From: an uncultured Chlorobiaceae bacterium
Lineage (GTDB): Bacteria; Bacteroidota; Chlorobiia; Chlorobiales; Chlorobiaceae
Length of the DNA stretch: 64,000 bases
Direction of reading: 5' to 3'
Assembly: GCA_903882665.1 (NCBI GenBank)
Contig: CAIRXW010000036.1
Location: 1 to 64,000, forward strand
The notes under the pieces were generated by a model. It ran no database searches, was not told where the DNA came from, and was given only the letters and a program-made list of their open reading frames with translations. The translations under genes and the position numbers were made by a program. Numbering within the stretch: position 1 is the first letter of the stretch; each line of letters starts with the position of its first letter. Below, piece by piece: positions 63,391 through 64,000 of the stretch.

Positions 63391-64000
63391 ATGAAAGCAA
63401 AAGCCATTGTCTTCAGCGGCGTCCGCCAGATTGAACTCTCTGAGGTGACACTGAAACCCCTCTCCTCAACCGATGTGCTGGTCGAAACCTGGTGGTCATC
63501 AATCAGCACCGGCACGGAAAAAATGGCCTGGAACGGCCTCATCCCCTCCTGGCCATTCATTTTTCCCTTTATTCCCGGTTACGAAACCGTCGGAAAGATC
63601 ATAGAGGCGGGCGACCATGTCAACCAGAACCTCATTGGCAAGTTTGCCTACGTTGCTGGCTCCTTCGGTTATGAAGGAGTCAATGCCGCCTTCGGAGGCG
63701 CTTCGGAGTACATCGTCTGCCCGGTCGAGGCCATCACCGTGCTCGACAACATGGAGAATCCCCAATCCGGCATTGCCCTGCCCCTTGGCGCAACCGCCCT
63801 CCACATTGTCGATCTGGCAAAAGTTAAAAACAAAAAGGTACTGATACTTGGCCAAGGTGCCGTAGGGATTCTCGCCGCTGAACTGGCTCAACTCATGGGT
63901 GCCAAACTGGTAGCCGTGACCGAACCCAACAAGAATCGGCTGCGCCTCTCAACGGCTGACCTCAAGGTCAACCCCGACACGGAAGATGTTGCCGCCGCCC
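63391..64000 (+). CDS. bchC: BchC, hydroxyethyl-bacteriochlorophyllide dehydrogenase, 3'-truncated by window edge
   Basis: The first 203 residues of a zinc-alcohol-dehydrogenase-like protein. SSISTGTEKMAWNGLIPSWP and FIPGYETVGKIIEAG are the distinctive BchC segments, and VLILGQGAVGILAAELAQLMGA is the NAD-binding fold. It oxidises the 3-hydroxyethyl group in bacteriochlorophyll a synthesis, which green sulfur bacteria need for reaction centres and the FMO protein. The gene continues beyond 64000. Confidence 0.9.
   Translation, partial: MKAKAIVFSGVRQIELSEVTLKPLSSTDVLVETWWSSISTGTEKMAWNGLIPSWPFIFPFIPGYETVGKIIEAGDHVNQNLIGKFAYVAGSFGYEGVNAAFGGASEYIVCPVEAITVLDNMENPQSGIALPLGATALHIVDLAKVKNKKVLILGQGAVGILAAELAQLMGAKLVAVTEPNKNRLRLSTADLKVNPDTEDVAAA

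Overview
The window is chromosomal DNA of a green sulfur bacterium (Chlorobiaceae). The evidence is a BchC gene entering at the right edge, a complete reverse-type dissimilatory sulfite reductase (dsr) cluster with the siroheme genes dsrV/dsrW and dsrT, a CrtP-type carotene desaturase, bacillithiol deacetylase BshB1 and AsrC-type electron-transfer proteins. Most green sulfur bacteria do not assimilate sulfate. This one has a full assimilatory pathway, which fits the few known sulfate-assimilating members of the Chlorobium/Pelodictyon group; the species is my inference.

Layout. 1-0.71 kb: right end of an IS3-family element. 0.75-1.7 kb: an AhpD-like protein. 1.8-12.3 kb: the sulfate-assimilation region. 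The ABC transporter cysP-T-W-A runs rightward. A convergent operon runs leftward: AsrC-like sulfite reductase, cysH (APS reductase), cysD, cysN. Next come tRNA-Cys and an outer-membrane porin. 12.9-18.9 kb: aroK, aroB, coaX, glutamine synthetase III and an Lrp-type regulator. 19.3-23.1 kb: carotene desaturase and three arsenosugar-type genes. 23.2-27.9 kb: a PAS/GAF/GGDEF protein, a repeat protein, dut, bshB1. 28.0-31.0 kb: a patchy islet of gene remnants, a TPR-like gene and an attC-like site. 31.1-43.1 kb: dsrCAB-L-x-T-MKJOP-V-W on the minus strand. 43.3-51.6 kb, also minus: SoeBC, SoeA, TauE/SafE exporter, small membrane protein, a truncated DsrE2, rhodanese, TusA, DsrN. 51.9-59.4 kb: sulfide:quinone oxidoreductase, porin, PstS-like protein, pentapeptide-repeat protein, hybrid-cluster protein Hcp and an Rrf2 regulator. 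59.7-64 kb: a papain-like peptidase, a peptide-binding lipoprotein, a membrane protein and bchC.

Working together: sulfide enters through SQR and sulfur through TusA/rhodanese/DsrC and DsrAB; sulfite is probably oxidised by SoeABC, with DsrMKJOP linking to the quinone pool. Separately, sulfate is imported (porin, CysPTWA), activated (CysDN), reduced to sulfite (CysH) and then to sulfide (AsrC-like enzyme).

The main discovery candidate is a sulfate-assimilation regulon visible by eye. The cysP operon, the sulfite-reductase operon and the porin gene share the same promoter design: an 18-bp palindrome ATACC-N8-GGTAT, then 15 bp, then TTGGAN, 18 bp, then TTTATT, all at identical spacing. Two of the three (cysP and the porin) then encode short peptides containing runs of cysteine codons (CC-R-I-C and CCC-R-I), each followed by a GC-rich terminator hairpin, as expected for cysteine-dependent transcription attenuation. 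A tRNA-Cys gene lies between the porin and the sulfite-reductase operon.
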